Positions 46,335 to 59,300 of a DNA stretch of 64,000 nucleotides are shown piece by piece. This DNA is from Ilex aquifolium (Eukaryota > Streptophyta > Magnoliopsida > Aquifoliales > Aquifoliaceae), in assembly GCA_951799425.1 (NCBI GenBank), contig OX637395.1, positions 6,226,951-6,290,950 of the forward strand, given 5' to 3'. A model generated the notes under the pieces. That model saw nothing but the letters and a program-made list of their open reading frames with translations, searched no databases and had not been told where the DNA came from. Position numbers and translations under genes: made by a program. The first letter of the stretch is position 1; every line of letters starts with the position of its first letter.

Positions 46335-47812
46335 ATGGTAGTCAAGAGCATATCGCATATGAATGCTGGCAATGGAGAAACTAGCTATGCCAAGAATTCT
46401 AGTGTTCAGGTTTCTCTCCCACACACACACACACACACACACGCAGAGAGAAGCATAGGATTCACATGAATACATACAATCTTATGTATCACATTAAACA
46501 ATTGAATCAAACCTATCTTGCAGAGGGCAGTGATACTGAAGGTGCAACCTATTTTAGATGACACCATCAAAGATATGTACAATGCTGGTGGCTTCCCCGA
46601 GTGTTTTAACATTGCAGATTTGGGATGTTCTTCAGGGACAAACGCCCTTTTGGTCAACTCCAATATTATCGACACCATCCGAGGGTTGTGCAAGCATAAC
46701 TATAGCAAAGCACCCGAGATTCAGGTGTCTCTAAATGATCTTCCAGAAAATGATTTCAACTCTGTATTCAAATCCCTCCCTCCATTTTATGACAATCTTA
46801 AGAATAAGGAAGGAGAAGAAGATGATCAATTCGCGCCATGTTTTGTGTCGGGAGTGCCAGGTTCTTTTTATGGAAGGCTTTTCCCAAGAAACAGCCTGCA
46901 TTTTGTTCATTCCTCTTACAGTGTTCATTGGCTCTCTCAGGTTAGCATCATCTTCAAAAAAATTCACTCATCATATCATCACAATGTCACCCTGAAATTG
47001 TCCATAGCTATTTTATTTTGTATCGTTCTATGAGCTAATGTTTCAAAGCAGTTCCAGATGAAAAAGCATAACCAATTGCGTAATAGGTTCCTGAAGGCCT
47101 GCAGAATAACAAAGGGAATATTTACATCTCAAAGACAAGTCCTCCTGATGTTTATGAAGCATATTTGAAGCAATTTCAGAGAGACTTCTCAAGGTTTCTA
47201 CGCTTGCGCTCTGAGGAAATAATACCTGGTGGGCGTATGGTTCTAACATTTATCGGCAGGAGCACTGTGGATCCCACCTCAGCAGGCTGCTGTTGTGGTT
47301 GGGAACTACTAACAAAATCTCTGTTCGATTTGGTGCCTGAGGTTTGGTCCATTTGCAAATCTAACCCGATTCAGCTTGTAATCAAATAATTTTTTTCTCC
47401 TTTTGAGTTGATAAAATGGAATGTTTGTCATCGTCTTATTTTATATTAGGGACTCATTCAAGAGGCAGACATCAATTCATTCAATTTGCCTCTTTATACA
47501 CCCTACAAAGATGAAGTGAAGACTACAATTGAAACGGATGGTTCCTTTATTATTGATAGGCTAGAAGCCTTTGAAGCTAAACAGGATCCCTGGAACAAGG
47601 ATGACGATGATGACTATGTTTTTGATAAGTGCAGCTTTGGGAGAAGTTTCGCCAAAGCCGTAAGAGCTATCGTGGAACCTATGTTGGCTAGTCAGTTTGG
47701 TAACTCTATAATGGACAATCTGTTTGAGAGGTTTGCAGTATGTGTGGCTGAACATCTAGATGTGGAGAAGACAAAGAGTATTGACATAGTTGTTGCATTG
47801 AAAAAGAGATAA
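46335..47812 (+). CDS. SABATH family carboxyl methyltransferase 2, 4 exons
   Basis: Exons 46335-46409, 46524-46940, 47087-47341 and 47450-47812, GT-AG, phase 0, 369 aa. Same exon plan as SABATH-1 and close in sequence, so the two are tandem duplicates about 5.9 kb apart. Motifs: [18 protein letters not shown] (canonical form, unlike SABATH-1), [32 protein letters not shown], and substrate-site [11 protein letters not shown]. Exon 4 has an acidic insert (KDDDDDY) not present in SABATH-1. Presumed cytosolic SAM-dependent methylation of a small carboxylic acid; substrate not decidable from sequence. Intron 1 starts with a (CA)12 tract. Confidence 0.92.
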
Positions 47813-48282
47813 TTCAGAGGTTCACATGAATTCCTGAATTTTACTTCCACTTGAAAAAGATCTGATTTACTTTTATGAAAGAAGGGTTTCCTTATATTTG
47901 TATGAAGTTACCGTCTATTCATAACTCCTAAACCTAAGAAACTCTACGACGAACATAGCTAGCTTCTGCAAGAAACAGGGAGGACAGATGTAAGGACATA
48001 TTAATAGCTCACACTAAGGTCAAGAAGCAGTGACATCTTGTTTCTGGTCTGGTGCCCGTTTTACTAAGTCCATATTTCTGTCTCTCACTACAAGACGCTG
48101 CTAACACTATGATGGTTTAATTTAGACATAAGTATGTTTGATACCTAAATTTAAATATTGTCAGACCCAAAAACAGAAATTGCCAATGGCAAAATATATA
48201 TGTTTACAACCAGCATTACGACTTATAACACAAAATTAATGGATCTTCAAAAATAACTAATAAACAGGTCTTTACAGCATAC
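47813..48282. other. SABATH-2 3' flank with dispersed repeat
   Basis: 47920-48062 is the second copy of the repeat at 23540-23697. No gene seen in the rest. Confidence 0.5.
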
Positions 48283-49843
48283 CTATGTGACAGTATACAA
48301 CAGGTGGCCATCGACATCCAGCACTGGATCATTTGTTATCTTCTTTTCCTTCCAGATGGGATAGACTTCATAGTCAACCTTTAAATCAGGGTAATCAATA
48401 CAGCTTGACAGACATTTTTCCTTATAATAGTAGTGCTGCCAACATGTGGTTTGATCAAGTCATAGTGAGGCATGGGGCTTTTGTTTGGAAGACAACATTG
48501 AGAGAATTCTGACAAGTGATGAAATTGAATTCAAGGCCACATTCAGCACTTCTTCTGAACAACCTGGTCTCACTATCTTCTTCACCTGTCATAGGACATG
48601 GAACAAGCTCAAATGCAACAACTAGAACTATCAAGTCGCAAGTCTCTGGATCTAAGGATCTAGTATTTCTTGTTTGTTGAGGTATATAATACTTACGTTA
48701 TAACCTCTCCAACAATTTAAACTTTCATGTGAGACAATGATTGAACATACCCTCATGGCAGGAGGTCCAACGCAATGTTACCTAGATATCGTGACTCGTG
48801 AGCCAAGTTGGCACATGGTGCAGGTACATGGTACTATACTTTCTCCAATATGTGATTCAATGGGAGTATATTTAATTTGTATGCTGTTTTGAGTTAGGAT
48901 ATGATTTTCAAGAAAACCATACTGACTAATATGAGTCAATAGTTGCATATTTGTTTTACGAAAAAAATTAAAATGCAACAAAAATATGACTTTAAAGAAC
49001 ACTAAAACTAAAGAAATACAATATTAATTAGGTTTACAGTTTAGGGGTATCTGGATCATTGGTCGATTTAGTTAGAGTTACAGTTTGGGACAGGAAGTTT
49101 ATGCGATCTATGTTCCAAACCCACCACATTTTGAGATCATGCAATCTTGAATCCTAGGATGCCTAGAGTACTTTCTATCCCAGTATGCCTGGTCCTGCAT
49201 TTGAATCTCGATGTAACTTTGCTGATTATAATCCTTGCGCATGCTAGCCCAAATTCAAGCCCGCACATGAGAGGTCCAGTTAAATTATGTAATATTGATG
49301 TTACACTCCATCTATCATCTTAAACTTTTAGATTTGATCATGGTCCAAATTCAAAATTATCTCAAGCTTTCTATAGCTAACAAAATGAGAGCTAAACAAA
49401 GTACACCAATTATCTAACCAGCCCTAGTCCACAATCTAAGTTAGGGGTGTTCACCCTACCCTATGGGTAGGAATTATGGTATTTCATCTTCCTATCTGAT
49501 ACTTTACGGATGAATTTTTTCTTGTCCTACCCTACCCGATCAAGTGTACTATTCCTACCCAAATTTCATCCAAAACAATCTGGTAAGAAGTCGGGTGAAC
49601 ACATATTTTTAAGTTATTAATTTTTGAATCATTTTAACAATTTAATTAAGTAACATGCACCAATTAATTAACACAATAAACCAATAACACTAAAGAAAAC
49701 ACAATAAATTCGATAATACATAAATAATTATAATAAAACACAACAAGAAAGCCATAAACAACAATACATCATATATAAGAAAGCCATAAATATCAATAAA
49801 ACATTAGGGTTTCTAAATTTTTGGATTTTAATTTTTAAGGATT

Positions 49844-49907
<64 letters not shown>

Positions 49908-52900
49908 TAGGGTAGGGTAGGATAGGAATACGAAAATTTTGTAGATATTCTGCATTTCTACCCGATTTTTTGCAAAATACCAAAAAATCTTTCATTGGCC
50001 TACCCGATTCTTTTGGGTAACCGATTAATAGAGTTGAGTAGGGTAAGATAGGGTTGAAATTTGCAGATAATCGAAAATTTGAACACCCCTAATCTAATCC
50101 ATAGAAGCTCTTTTTGACTTCATAAATCCCTTCAGATCGAATAGACATTCGCCAATTGGAAACCAATTTTTTTTTTTTTGGTAAATTAAAAAAAATCAGT
50201 AAATAATTGGAATCCAATTATTGGAAAGGTTCAACCAGGGGTTGCAATGCCTTAGGTGAAACTTTTAAATCCCTTTATCGATCTTTAATATATAAATAAA
50301 TAAATAAATCTATGGAGAAGGGTCAATTATTTCCCAGAGGGTACAAAAGGCAAAACAAAAGGATTTGGGTCAACCATTTAACATGGGCTCCTATCTGATA
50401 TGACCAAGCCTGTATCTGTAATGCTAGTTTCTAGACTGGGTTTGGGTTTCATGACAATATTGGGCCACATGAGGGTTCTGAATTCAGCCCATCCAAATTA
50501 CATCTCTATATTGGATCCAACACAGGGGCCCTAATGAAAGTGGGGGCCCTAGGAGACCAATAAAGTGGCCTAAGCCTACGGCCTGCCCTGGTTCAATATA
50601 GCATCGGAGATGCGTCATTGGTGACTCAGATCATTCAGTTATTCAACCAACGTGCCCATCCAAATTTACAGAAAGTTCAAGAATTAATCTTCAGGTCCCT
50701 ATACTTAATTTTCAGACGGCATACACCCAATGTCTATCATTGACACTAGAAAGTTGGCAACCTGCCATATAGCAAATAGGTGTAAGTTTGATATCAGCTG
50801 ATGGATCACAGTCCAGAAAAACAAGGCCCCAGATAAACCTAAGCAACAATAGCTACCTGGGCTCCTTGACATTCGGAACACGACATCTATACAGTGCTAG
50901 TTGCGAATGAACAAGTTCCCTTGGTGGATATGACCAAATTCAGTGCATATTAAAGCAGAAGAGGCAGAAAGGAAGGGGAATAAAAGGAAGTTCATGATAA
51001 AATTTAATAATTGCCTAGTTGTCAACCATCCAAAATACAGAACAGCTGTGTAATATGACCAATTTCATTGTAAACTAAAAAAGAGAAAGCAGATAGCCAA
51101 CGAACAAGAATGACCTTGGTCACTAAATTACCGTATCAAGTTGACACTGCAGCTCCTTTATTCTCTCAATGTAGTCCTGGTTGTGCAAATCCAAGCCTGA
51201 TTCCCAAAATTGGAGTTCAGAATTCCCGCAAAAATCCTCTGCCAATAGTATTCCATCTTCTGTATACAACATTCTGTGGTTAAACACAGAAGAAATATGC
51301 TGTCATCATGGGAGGAAGACAGTAATAACCATTGAAGCTTATTTTGATTCAAAACTAGTTGAGGCATAATTATTTTTAAAAACTTGCTCAAAAAACAATA
51401 CTAGAAGAACTGTGCTCCATCTGCCCACTGGGACATTATAAGACCCCACCGTTGCACCCATCCCCACAGAAAGTAAACATAAAAGGAGGGAGATATAATT
51501 TCAACTTCAAAACAGCCATTGATAAGAATACGTGTCTTTGTTCAGTCTACTGTTTTTTTAGCTCTTGCTTTCACTAGGAAAAGCAAGGTTTGGAACCCAA
51601 CTTCTAATCTTTATAGATAGGGGGTTAAATCTCTTCCTTTCCTCCTCTATTTAGCTCGTGTCCATATATTGTAGGGGGAAAAAGGCGCTCAGATGCACTT
51701 ACAGTCTTCTTACTGTATCCTACCAGGAGGACTCGAGGGGCATTTTGGCGCCAGAGCCCCGTGAAAAACAAAGGACTATTCGCGGAAGCGAGAAAAGAAA
51801 AGTAGGTTTTAGATACTTCCTCTCATATATTTTTTCCCAAGGATCAACCAGGTTCACCAGAATCAGAAGAGGTTACCCGCAGTTATGGCACTTCTAGCTG
51901 GGGTATTAATCAAGAAGTTGTCTTTTTTGTTCTTTTTCTCATATAGAACCAACAAAGTCTCTCGCTAACATATCCCTCATCTTACATGATAAATCATGTC
52001 CATGAAGACAATTTGCACTTTTTCTCTTAAGAGAATCCTATCCAAACAACACCTTTTACATCCACAGGAATAAAAATTTATGGCATCAGTTGTTTTCACC
52101 AGAACCAAAGGATGCCACTGCAAAAGTAGATGGCAGTATTTAGGTGAGTTCTGAATTCATTTCAGTTTTTTCTTTTTTCCAAGGGCCAATCACCATGCAT
52201 GAAACATCAACCACCAGTGACACCAAACAGACTTCCCCATTCTGTTTTCATTAATTCTTTAGACATAAGAGTCACAAGAGAGATAACCGGTGAGGGCAGC
52301 ATTGAGACATCTTGGGGGCAGTGGAGCTGAAGATCCACGAAAAGGTGAAAAACAAAATGACCAATATGCCCCAATTTTATGTGTATAAACAACTTTTGGA
52401 AGGATATTTTTGGCTTTTTTTACGTATGAAGGCAAGAAACAGGTAGGCTAAAAGGGGACTCGTAGATACCAACTTGATTAAATTTAAAGGTATGTCAGGT
52501 ATGCAGGCAATTGCACAATCTATAACAGGTTTAGAGAGGATTGATTTAGGTGGTCTGTACATGTGTACAGAAGACTGAAGACCTATTAAGACATTGTAGT
52601 CATGAGCAACCATAATGCAGCAACATTTTTATAACAGTGAATCTATTCTATTTGTACAATTTTCAGACATCATATAAAAATAAATGGAAAATAGTGGGAG
52701 AGAGGCATATGGACCTGATTGCTGCACATTTGTTTCTGGGAGAAGCATCCGAGACTGTGCTTGATGTTGCTGAGATGGGAACTAGAGGTCTCTCAGCTGT
52801 TACAGAAAGTGACTCTTGAATTAACAGAAAATTTGAATTATCTAGAGCAGCTGTGGCCAAATCAAATTCGGCTTGAACAGTTGATCCCTGATAACATGTG

Positions 52901-54466
52901 AAAAAGAAAACTTTTTGGGAAAATGCCAGAAATAGATTAGTAAGAGGTCAGAACAAGAAACTTCAAGATTTCAACTAAATACCAAAAGCATAAGATGATT
53001 GTCGGCAAGCTCACTAAATATGTCCACTCAAGGAAATGATTTACACAGAAATTTTCAAACTCGTACAAATTGAAGACTCGACACAAATAGTTTTATATGT
53101 TACAAGTGACATGACAGCAGATACCGAACACTTTGTGGCTATTCAGGTAATGGAAATCACCAGAATCACATTTCCATCTCCACTCTAGAGATTTCTGAGG
53201 GACACCCCTACATACGTACTACACTGAGGACACGGGAATAGAACTTTATCACCCAAATGCTTCAAAGAGCATGCTTTATCTGGGTAAGACAATTCACAGA
53301 AGAGGTTCTACAGTGTCAGGCACTGTGAAGTATGAAGATGAATATGATATACAAAGGTATGTAGATTGACAGAGACAGATCCAAGTTTTCGGTTTAGGAG
53401 GTACATTCTTGAATAGATTTTTTAAGGGGGGCATTTAGGAAAATACAAAGAGGTTTATAGGGGAGAACTCCTTCAAAATTGTGAAGAACACTTGAGAAAT
53501 TTTATATTGAATTAGAGGATGTTCCAAACTTTGGGAGCAGGTCGACTGCGTCTGTTTGCTAAATCCATCATTTACTGACATCACAAACCCAAATAAAGTA
53601 CGTCATGGCAACCAAACAAGTACTTAAACCTATTCCCTAAAGAAAAGCAGCTCATCTATCCTACAACTCACATTGAATGAACTTTTAGCAGGCGGAGTGA
53701 ATACATATACACAAACATTATGGAGTTTAGAAGTTCAAATCCACATACAATGCAGAACACCAGAAAGGACTAGCTCATAAAGAAACGCCAGAGATTTTTA
53801 AGCTCTGAAATGCCCATGTTGAACATTGAACATTCTGCCATTCAAACCAATGTTCTAAAAGAAAGAATGCTAACCTGACCTATACTTCTAGGAAAATATA
53901 TAAATGCATGGTAGGATCAGAAGTTCAAATTCCCATAGAGTAAAAAACACACACTTAATTTATGTGATGGAAGAACCTAAACTATGAAGAAATGATGGAG
54001 ACTTGCAGGCTCTAATATTGAACAGCAAAAGCAATGCACGCATATGGAGGATATGCAGGTCCATATAATCATCCCAAGACATGATATAAAGCTTTAAAAG
54101 TATCACTTAGTCATTTTATCATACAGCTTGGATGCCCCCAATTCTAGATTATGGGTGCACATCCAAACTAAGCATACCCTTTAAAGAAATCAATACAGGC
54201 GCGCACACACACTCAGAGAGAATTCAAAATCACCTAGATTATCAAGAAATGAAGGAGACTTGCAGGCTGGATGTGCAGGTGCATATAATATCATCCCAAG
54301 ATTTGACAATTTCCAGATTATGGGAACACATCCAAACCTAGCAGACCCTTCAAAGATCAATACAAGCACACGCGGAGGAGAGAATTCTAAATCCATTTAC
54401 CACAGGTCCTGCGGCGAGACTCTGAGATTCGAGAGCTGAACAGGATAAACTCATTCTTCGAATCAT
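48283..54466 (-). CDS. Probable spliced gene, unidentified, minus strand
   Basis: Several minus-strand pieces look like exons with proper GT-AG borders: 54401-54466 (MIRRMSLSCSALESQ..., phase 0 donor GTG|GTAAAT), a piece from 52887 down to about 52663 (STVQAEFDLATAALDNSNF..., in phase with the first), 52212-52326 (PLPQDVSMLPSPVISLVT...), 51132-51273 (MLYTEDGILLAEDF..., ending YIERIKELQCQLDT, coiled-coil-like), and pieces ending at an AG acceptor at 48594 and at about 48450 with a stop at 48283. A GC-rich leader lies near 54470-54545. I do not recognise the protein, and the exon set is certainly incomplete; some pieces may be chance. The introns contain the hAT element at 49442. Confidence 0.4.
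49434..50099. mobile_element. hAT-type MITE with internal (AT)n
   Basis: 49442-50091 begins TAGGGGTGTTCA and ends TGAACACCCCTA, a perfect 12-bp inverted pair. Flanks ATCTAAGT and ATCTAATC agree at 6 of 8. Both ends carry CTACCC/GGGTAG words; the middle has an (AT)n tract of about 55 bp (49848-49902). It lies inside the unidentified minus-strand gene. Confidence 0.75.
49848..49902. repeat. (AT)n microsatellite
   Basis: About 27 uninterrupted AT dinucleotides in the middle of the hAT MITE; can extrude as a cruciform. Confidence 0.9.
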
Positions 54467-54540
54467 CAATTCGACTGTTTGAAGCGACGCAGGTTCATCT
54501 CTTGCAAGTGACTGCAATTCTCCCGCTGCGATGTGGTGTT

Positions 54541-55107
54541 GTCTCGGCTAACGGAGAGAGACAGGCCCCACATCGATAACCGCTAGACTGTTCGATAAAT
54601 TCGTTTGTGTGGGATTAATTCTTTTACGAGACAACCCACATATTAAAAATATTATTGGGCTAATCTCGTTTTGCACCCTGAAAAATGTTTTGATTTTTAA
54701 TTCATCCTCTTAAATATTAAAAATATTACTTTATACCCTAAATGTTATGAATTAGCAACAATATAAACCTTGTCTATACTCTTATTCAATTTTACATTAT
54801 AAATTGAAGGACGTGAGTTATAAGTGTTACGGATAAGTCTGTCAAAATTTGATACGGCACGATTAATAGACACGAATCGACACGAATTAAACGGGTTTGG
54901 ATGAGATTTTAACGGGTTTGAGTGGTAAACAGGTTGACCCGCCAAAAAAAGTACATGAAAAGATTTGAGAAACCCAACCTTACTTTCTAGGGAAAAAAAA
55001 GAATAATAAAGTTTTTGCAACCAACATGAGATAATAGATCTTCATTCTTTAGCTAAGATATTGATTATCATGTTAATAAAATATGCACAAGTAAGCAAAC
55101 TCCCCTT
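54541..55107. other. Intergenic DNA between the unidentified gene and the orphan ORF
   Basis: No gene. GGGCTAATCTCGTTTTGCACC at 54658 is one end of the foldback family seen at 37847. An ACACGAAT-rich piece at 54850-54940 resembles hAT MITE interiors. Confidence 0.4.
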
Positions 55108-55521
55108 CTAATCACCTCCTGCTGGAACAACTAAAAACCATAGCTCTTGAGAAACTATATCAAACCTAAACCTTATCTCCATTCCTGGTAGCACAACTCT
55201 ATCTTTCAAAAAATGGAAAACTAAGAGTAACTGAGTAACAAAACTATAATTCTCCGTAAACATGAGAATCCCATCATTATAATGTCGGGAATATAACGCG
55301 TTAAAAATCATAATCTTTAAAAATTCTTCGAACCTCAGAATGCTATACTCGGGTTTTGCAATATTTTTGATGATGTGTTCTTCGACTTGATCACGAGGCA
55401 AGTGAATTATATGGAGAAAATCACTGGTTGTTACTGTTTTACTTATTGGCCAAAAATAATTCATCAAATCTTGAATGGTATTGCCTATTCCTCTCTTGCT
55501 ACTATCACCTTTTCCTGCCAT
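55108..55521 (-). CDS. Unidentified 137-aa ORF next to the LTR
   Basis: Complete ATG-to-stop frame of 137 codons in otherwise AT-rich DNA: basic start (MAGKGDSSKRG), NYFWPISKTVTTSDF near 21-35, a hydrophobic stretch FVTQLLLVFHFLKD near 94-107, and a FRFDIVSQELWFLVV end. I recognise no family. Its start codon is 12 bp from the 5' LTR of the retroelement, which suggests the element inserted into its promoter or into a longer frame. It could be an orphan gene, a fragment of another transposon, or chance. Confidence 0.4.
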   Translation of the reverse strand: MAGKGDSSKRGIGNTIQDLMNYFWPISKTVTTSDFLHIIHLPRDQVEEHIIKNIAKPEYSILRFEEFLKIMIFNALYSRHYNDGILMFTENYSFVTQLLLVFHFLKDRVVLPGMEIRFRFDIVSQELWFLVVPAGGD

Positions 55522-55533
55522 GGTGATGCTAAC

Positions 55534-56248
55534 TGATGATGCCTAAAATAAATAGACACGAGCTCAGGAAATAAGCTCAGGTCGGGAGCTCCGGTAGAAT
55601 AAGCAGAGTTCATCCAGCAGTGGTCAGAGCTCATCTAGTCAGCACTAAGAGCTCCCAGCCGGGGACACATATTGAGAAATGATGAATGGACAGCAAGATG
55701 ACAACGGATACAGTTATAAAGGAAGTAGAACCAATCCAAGGCATGAAACCCGTATTCAACTACGATCCCCTCCTAAAACTAAGGAGAATCCCACGAAAGA
55801 AGGCAAAGATCTCTCCATTTGAGGCCAGCCGTAAGGAGTTTAGGTAACTTCGGAATTATGGATGAAGATAGGGCACGGTCCCTTCAACATAGGAAGTAAC
55901 TCCGGGATAGAGGGAAGGAGGAGGCCATAAAAGGGAAAGGCAACCTCCATCACGAGGGAGAGAGAGCAACTAGAAACCCTAATACCCTGAGTATTCTACT
56001 GTAACACATTCAATTCATCAATAAAGAAAAAGGAGCAAGAGTCTCCATTAGAGAGTGGACTAGCCGAGCTCACTAGCCGGTGAACCACTATATTTCTACC
56101 ATCTTTCACACACTATACGTCGTTAAATATAGCATTCATCCACCACTTTATGGGCCTTGTAGCTCAGACACCATATCAAGCCCTATACAGATCACCCAGA
56201 CAAAATACTTCGATCCCATAGCTCATTCCCGAAGGTTTACACCATCAG
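55534..56248 (+). repeat. 5' LTR, about 715 bp
   Basis: Starts TGATGATGCC and ends CACCATCA, with TGATG/CATCA inverted tips. Contains a TATA-like ATAAAAG at about 55928, AATAAA at 56020-56025 and many GAGCTC words. A solo relative lies at 22700-23361. Exact start is inferred from TG..CA and alignment with the solo copy. Confidence 0.8.
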
Positions 56249-56250
56249 TT

Positions 56251-56268
56251 TGGCGCCGTCTGTGGGAA
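56251..56268 (+). other. Primer-binding site
   Basis: TGGCGCCGTCTGTGGGAA, two bases after the LTR end. TGGCGCCG is complementary to the 3' end of tRNA-Asp, a usual primer for Tat and Athila elements. Confidence 0.75.
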
Positions 56269-56309
56269 CGACGGTTCCTTCTACAAATAAGCTGATCTTT
56301 CAGTGACTG

Positions 56310-59300
56310 ATGGTAACGACACGAAATATGAGCAGAAGTCAAACAAACCTACCGCGAATGCAAGACCCACAGGAAGCTACCAACGGCGGACAACCCGGGA
56401 ATATCCCAGAGGTTAATAACGAGTTGGAGGCCCTTCGCCTCGTCAACCAACGCTTGCTGAAAGAAAACGAAGAGCTATCAAAGCTCGTACAACGCCCACA
56501 GGAGGCACGACCGGCCCAAGAAGGCCAGAGTAATCCCCCTTACAGAGATCGGCGACACTGGGACCCCCTCAGAGAGGTCGGCGAAGGAGGAGAAAGCAGC
56601 CATACCAGGGGGTATGCTCCTTTTGTACCCCCTAGGAATGGTCATAACGACGAGGTGCAAAGTCAGAACGACGGGGGGGATAGGGATGATTTTTTCCCTT
56701 ATCCCCAGGACAGGAAAGAGCAGCGCTGGGAACAACGCTTCAAAGACATCCAGCAAGAGCTCAGCCACATGAAGGAGGCTGTAAAAAGCAAGGCTCCGGT
56801 TACCATGGATATCTTGGTTCAGCAAACTGAGTCCCCATTCACCACGGGAGTGCTACACTTCCCTCTCCCACCTAAGTTCAGGATGCCTCAAGTAGAGGTC
56901 TTTGACGGAACGAAAGATCCCGTGGATCACCTCAACACTTACAAGAACCAGATGGAGTTGCATGGATACCAGGATCCTGTGCGTTGCAGGGCCTTTGCCA
57001 TTACACTGAAAGGTTCTGCCCTAGCCTGGTTTAACAGGCTCCCACCAGCCTCTATCTCATCCTTCAAAGAGCTCTCCATAGCTTTCGTATCTCACTTTAT
57101 AGGAGCTCGGATATACAGAAAGCCGAGCTACCACCTACTAAATGTGAAGCAGGGGCCCCAAGAAAATCTGAGGTCATACGTCCAAAGGTTTAACTCGGAG
57201 ACATTGAAAGTAGACATTCCAGATGAAAAATTTGCTATAACGGCTTTCATTGCTGGATTGGGAGTGCAGTCAAAGGACTTGATGTTCTCTATATCGAAGA
57301 ACCCTCAGGCAAGTATGGCTGAAGTATTAGCCAAGGCAGAGAAATATATAAATGGAGAAGAGGCACTCCTTTCTAAGGTAGGAGGTACATCTTCACGAAA
57401 GGAGAAGGAAAAAGAAGAAAAGAAAAGGGACCGGAGTCCCAGAAAGGAGAAAGGGCGGGAAAGGTCCCCAAGAAGGGATAGAGACCGCTCACCCAAGAGG
57501 AGAGGAAATGTCAGAGATCGTTTGTGTCCCATGCAGCCAGAACTACAGCCCAGATACGGACCTCAGCGATTTACCCCTCTCACTGCCGCTGTGTCACAAG
57601 TATTGTATGAGGTCCAAAACGAAAGGTTCTTGAGATGGCCACCTCGGATGAAGGCAGACCCGGCAAAGAGAGACCCCACGAAGTACTGTGATTATCACAG
57701 GGATCATGGACACCACACTGATGATTGCATTCAGTTAAAGAAGGAAATCGAGTTCTTGATCCAGCGAGGTCAGCTGCGTCGCTTTGTCGCCAACGACAAC
57801 CGGAACCAAGCTCTTCCACCTCCACCACCTCGGCAGCCGGCACCTGCGCCGCACCAGCAGCCTCTAGGGAAAATAAGGGTAATATCTGGAGGGTTTGCAG
57901 GAGGTGGAGAGTCAAGCTCAGCTCGGAAGGCGCACCTCCGGCGGATCAGAGCCGAAGAAGCTTTCGAAGTGTACGCTGTATCCAAGGCACCACGCTTGAA
58001 TACGGCTATCACTTTTTCAGATGCTGATTTAGAAGGGTGCCAATACCCCCATGATGATCCACTGGTGGTACGAGCTGTGGTGGCAAATAGAACCGTTCAT
58101 CGGGTTCTAATTGATAACGGGAGCTCAGCAGATATTATTTTCGCACCTGCGTTCGACAGGATGGACATAGGAAGGCAGAAACTTGAGCCAGTAAGCACTC
58201 ACTTACTGGGATTCTCTGGGGAAAGGGTGCTCCCCCTGGGTTCAATCCAGCTCGTGCTCACCCTGGGGGACCCACCTTGCCAAGCCACTACCACTGTCAA
58301 ATTCCTAGTAGTCGATGCACCATCTGCGTACAACATCTTGCTTGGAAGGCCATCCTTAAATTCTATGAAGGCAATCCCATCTGCCTATCATTTAATCGTG
58401 AAATTCCCTACAGAAAATGGAATCGGAGTGGTCCGAGGAGACCAGCGCGTAGCACGGGAATGCTACATGGCTTCTATAAAAAGGAAGGAGGTTGAGAACA
58501 TCCAACTGGATGAGCTCGACATGAGAGATGAAATGGAGACAAGACCAATGCCATCGGAGGAGCTGGAACCAGTTCAGCTTGATGAGAAGCCAGAACACCT
58601 CGTTTATGTGGGTTCCAAACTGAACGATGAGCTCAAAGGACTCCTCATCCAGTTCCTAAAAGAGAATATAGGAGTGTTCGCTTGGAAGCAGGAAGACATG
58701 GAAGGAATTGACCCATCGGTTATTACCCACAAGCTATGCGTGAACCCAACTTGCAAACCCATCAAACAGAAGAGGAGGAGCTTTGCTTCTGAAAGGCAAA
58801 AGGCAATCAATGAAGAGGTCAGCAAACTCCTCCATGCCAAGGCTATCAGGGAGGTTCATTACCCCACTTGGTTAGCAAATGTAGTTCTTGTAAAGAAAAC
58901 CAATGGGAAGTGGCGATTGTGCATCGACTTCACTGATCTCAACCGAGCATGCCCCAAGGACAGTTTTCCTTTACCTCGGATTGACCTAATAGTGGATGCC
59001 ACTGCAGGGCACGAGCTCCTCAGTTTCATGGACGCCTTCTCAGGCTACAACCAGATCAGGATGGATCTCAGCGATCAGGAGAAGACCTCCTTTGTGACTG
59101 AACAGGGGACATATTGTTATCAGGTCATGCCCTTCGGATTGAAGAACGCTGGAGCCACTTACCAGCGGTTAGTGAATAAAATATTCCAAAAGCAAATAGG
59201 AGCATCCATGGAAGTTTACATTGATGACATGCTAGTGAAGTCACTGAAAGCAGAGCTCCACATCGAGCACTTAGCTGAGTCATTCCGAATTCTAAAGGAG

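Noticed and set aside
48283..48594. CENP-O or another named kinetochore protein as identity of the minus-strand gene
   Set aside because: A vague impression only; the readable exon peptides do not show a motif that I can match, so no name was given.
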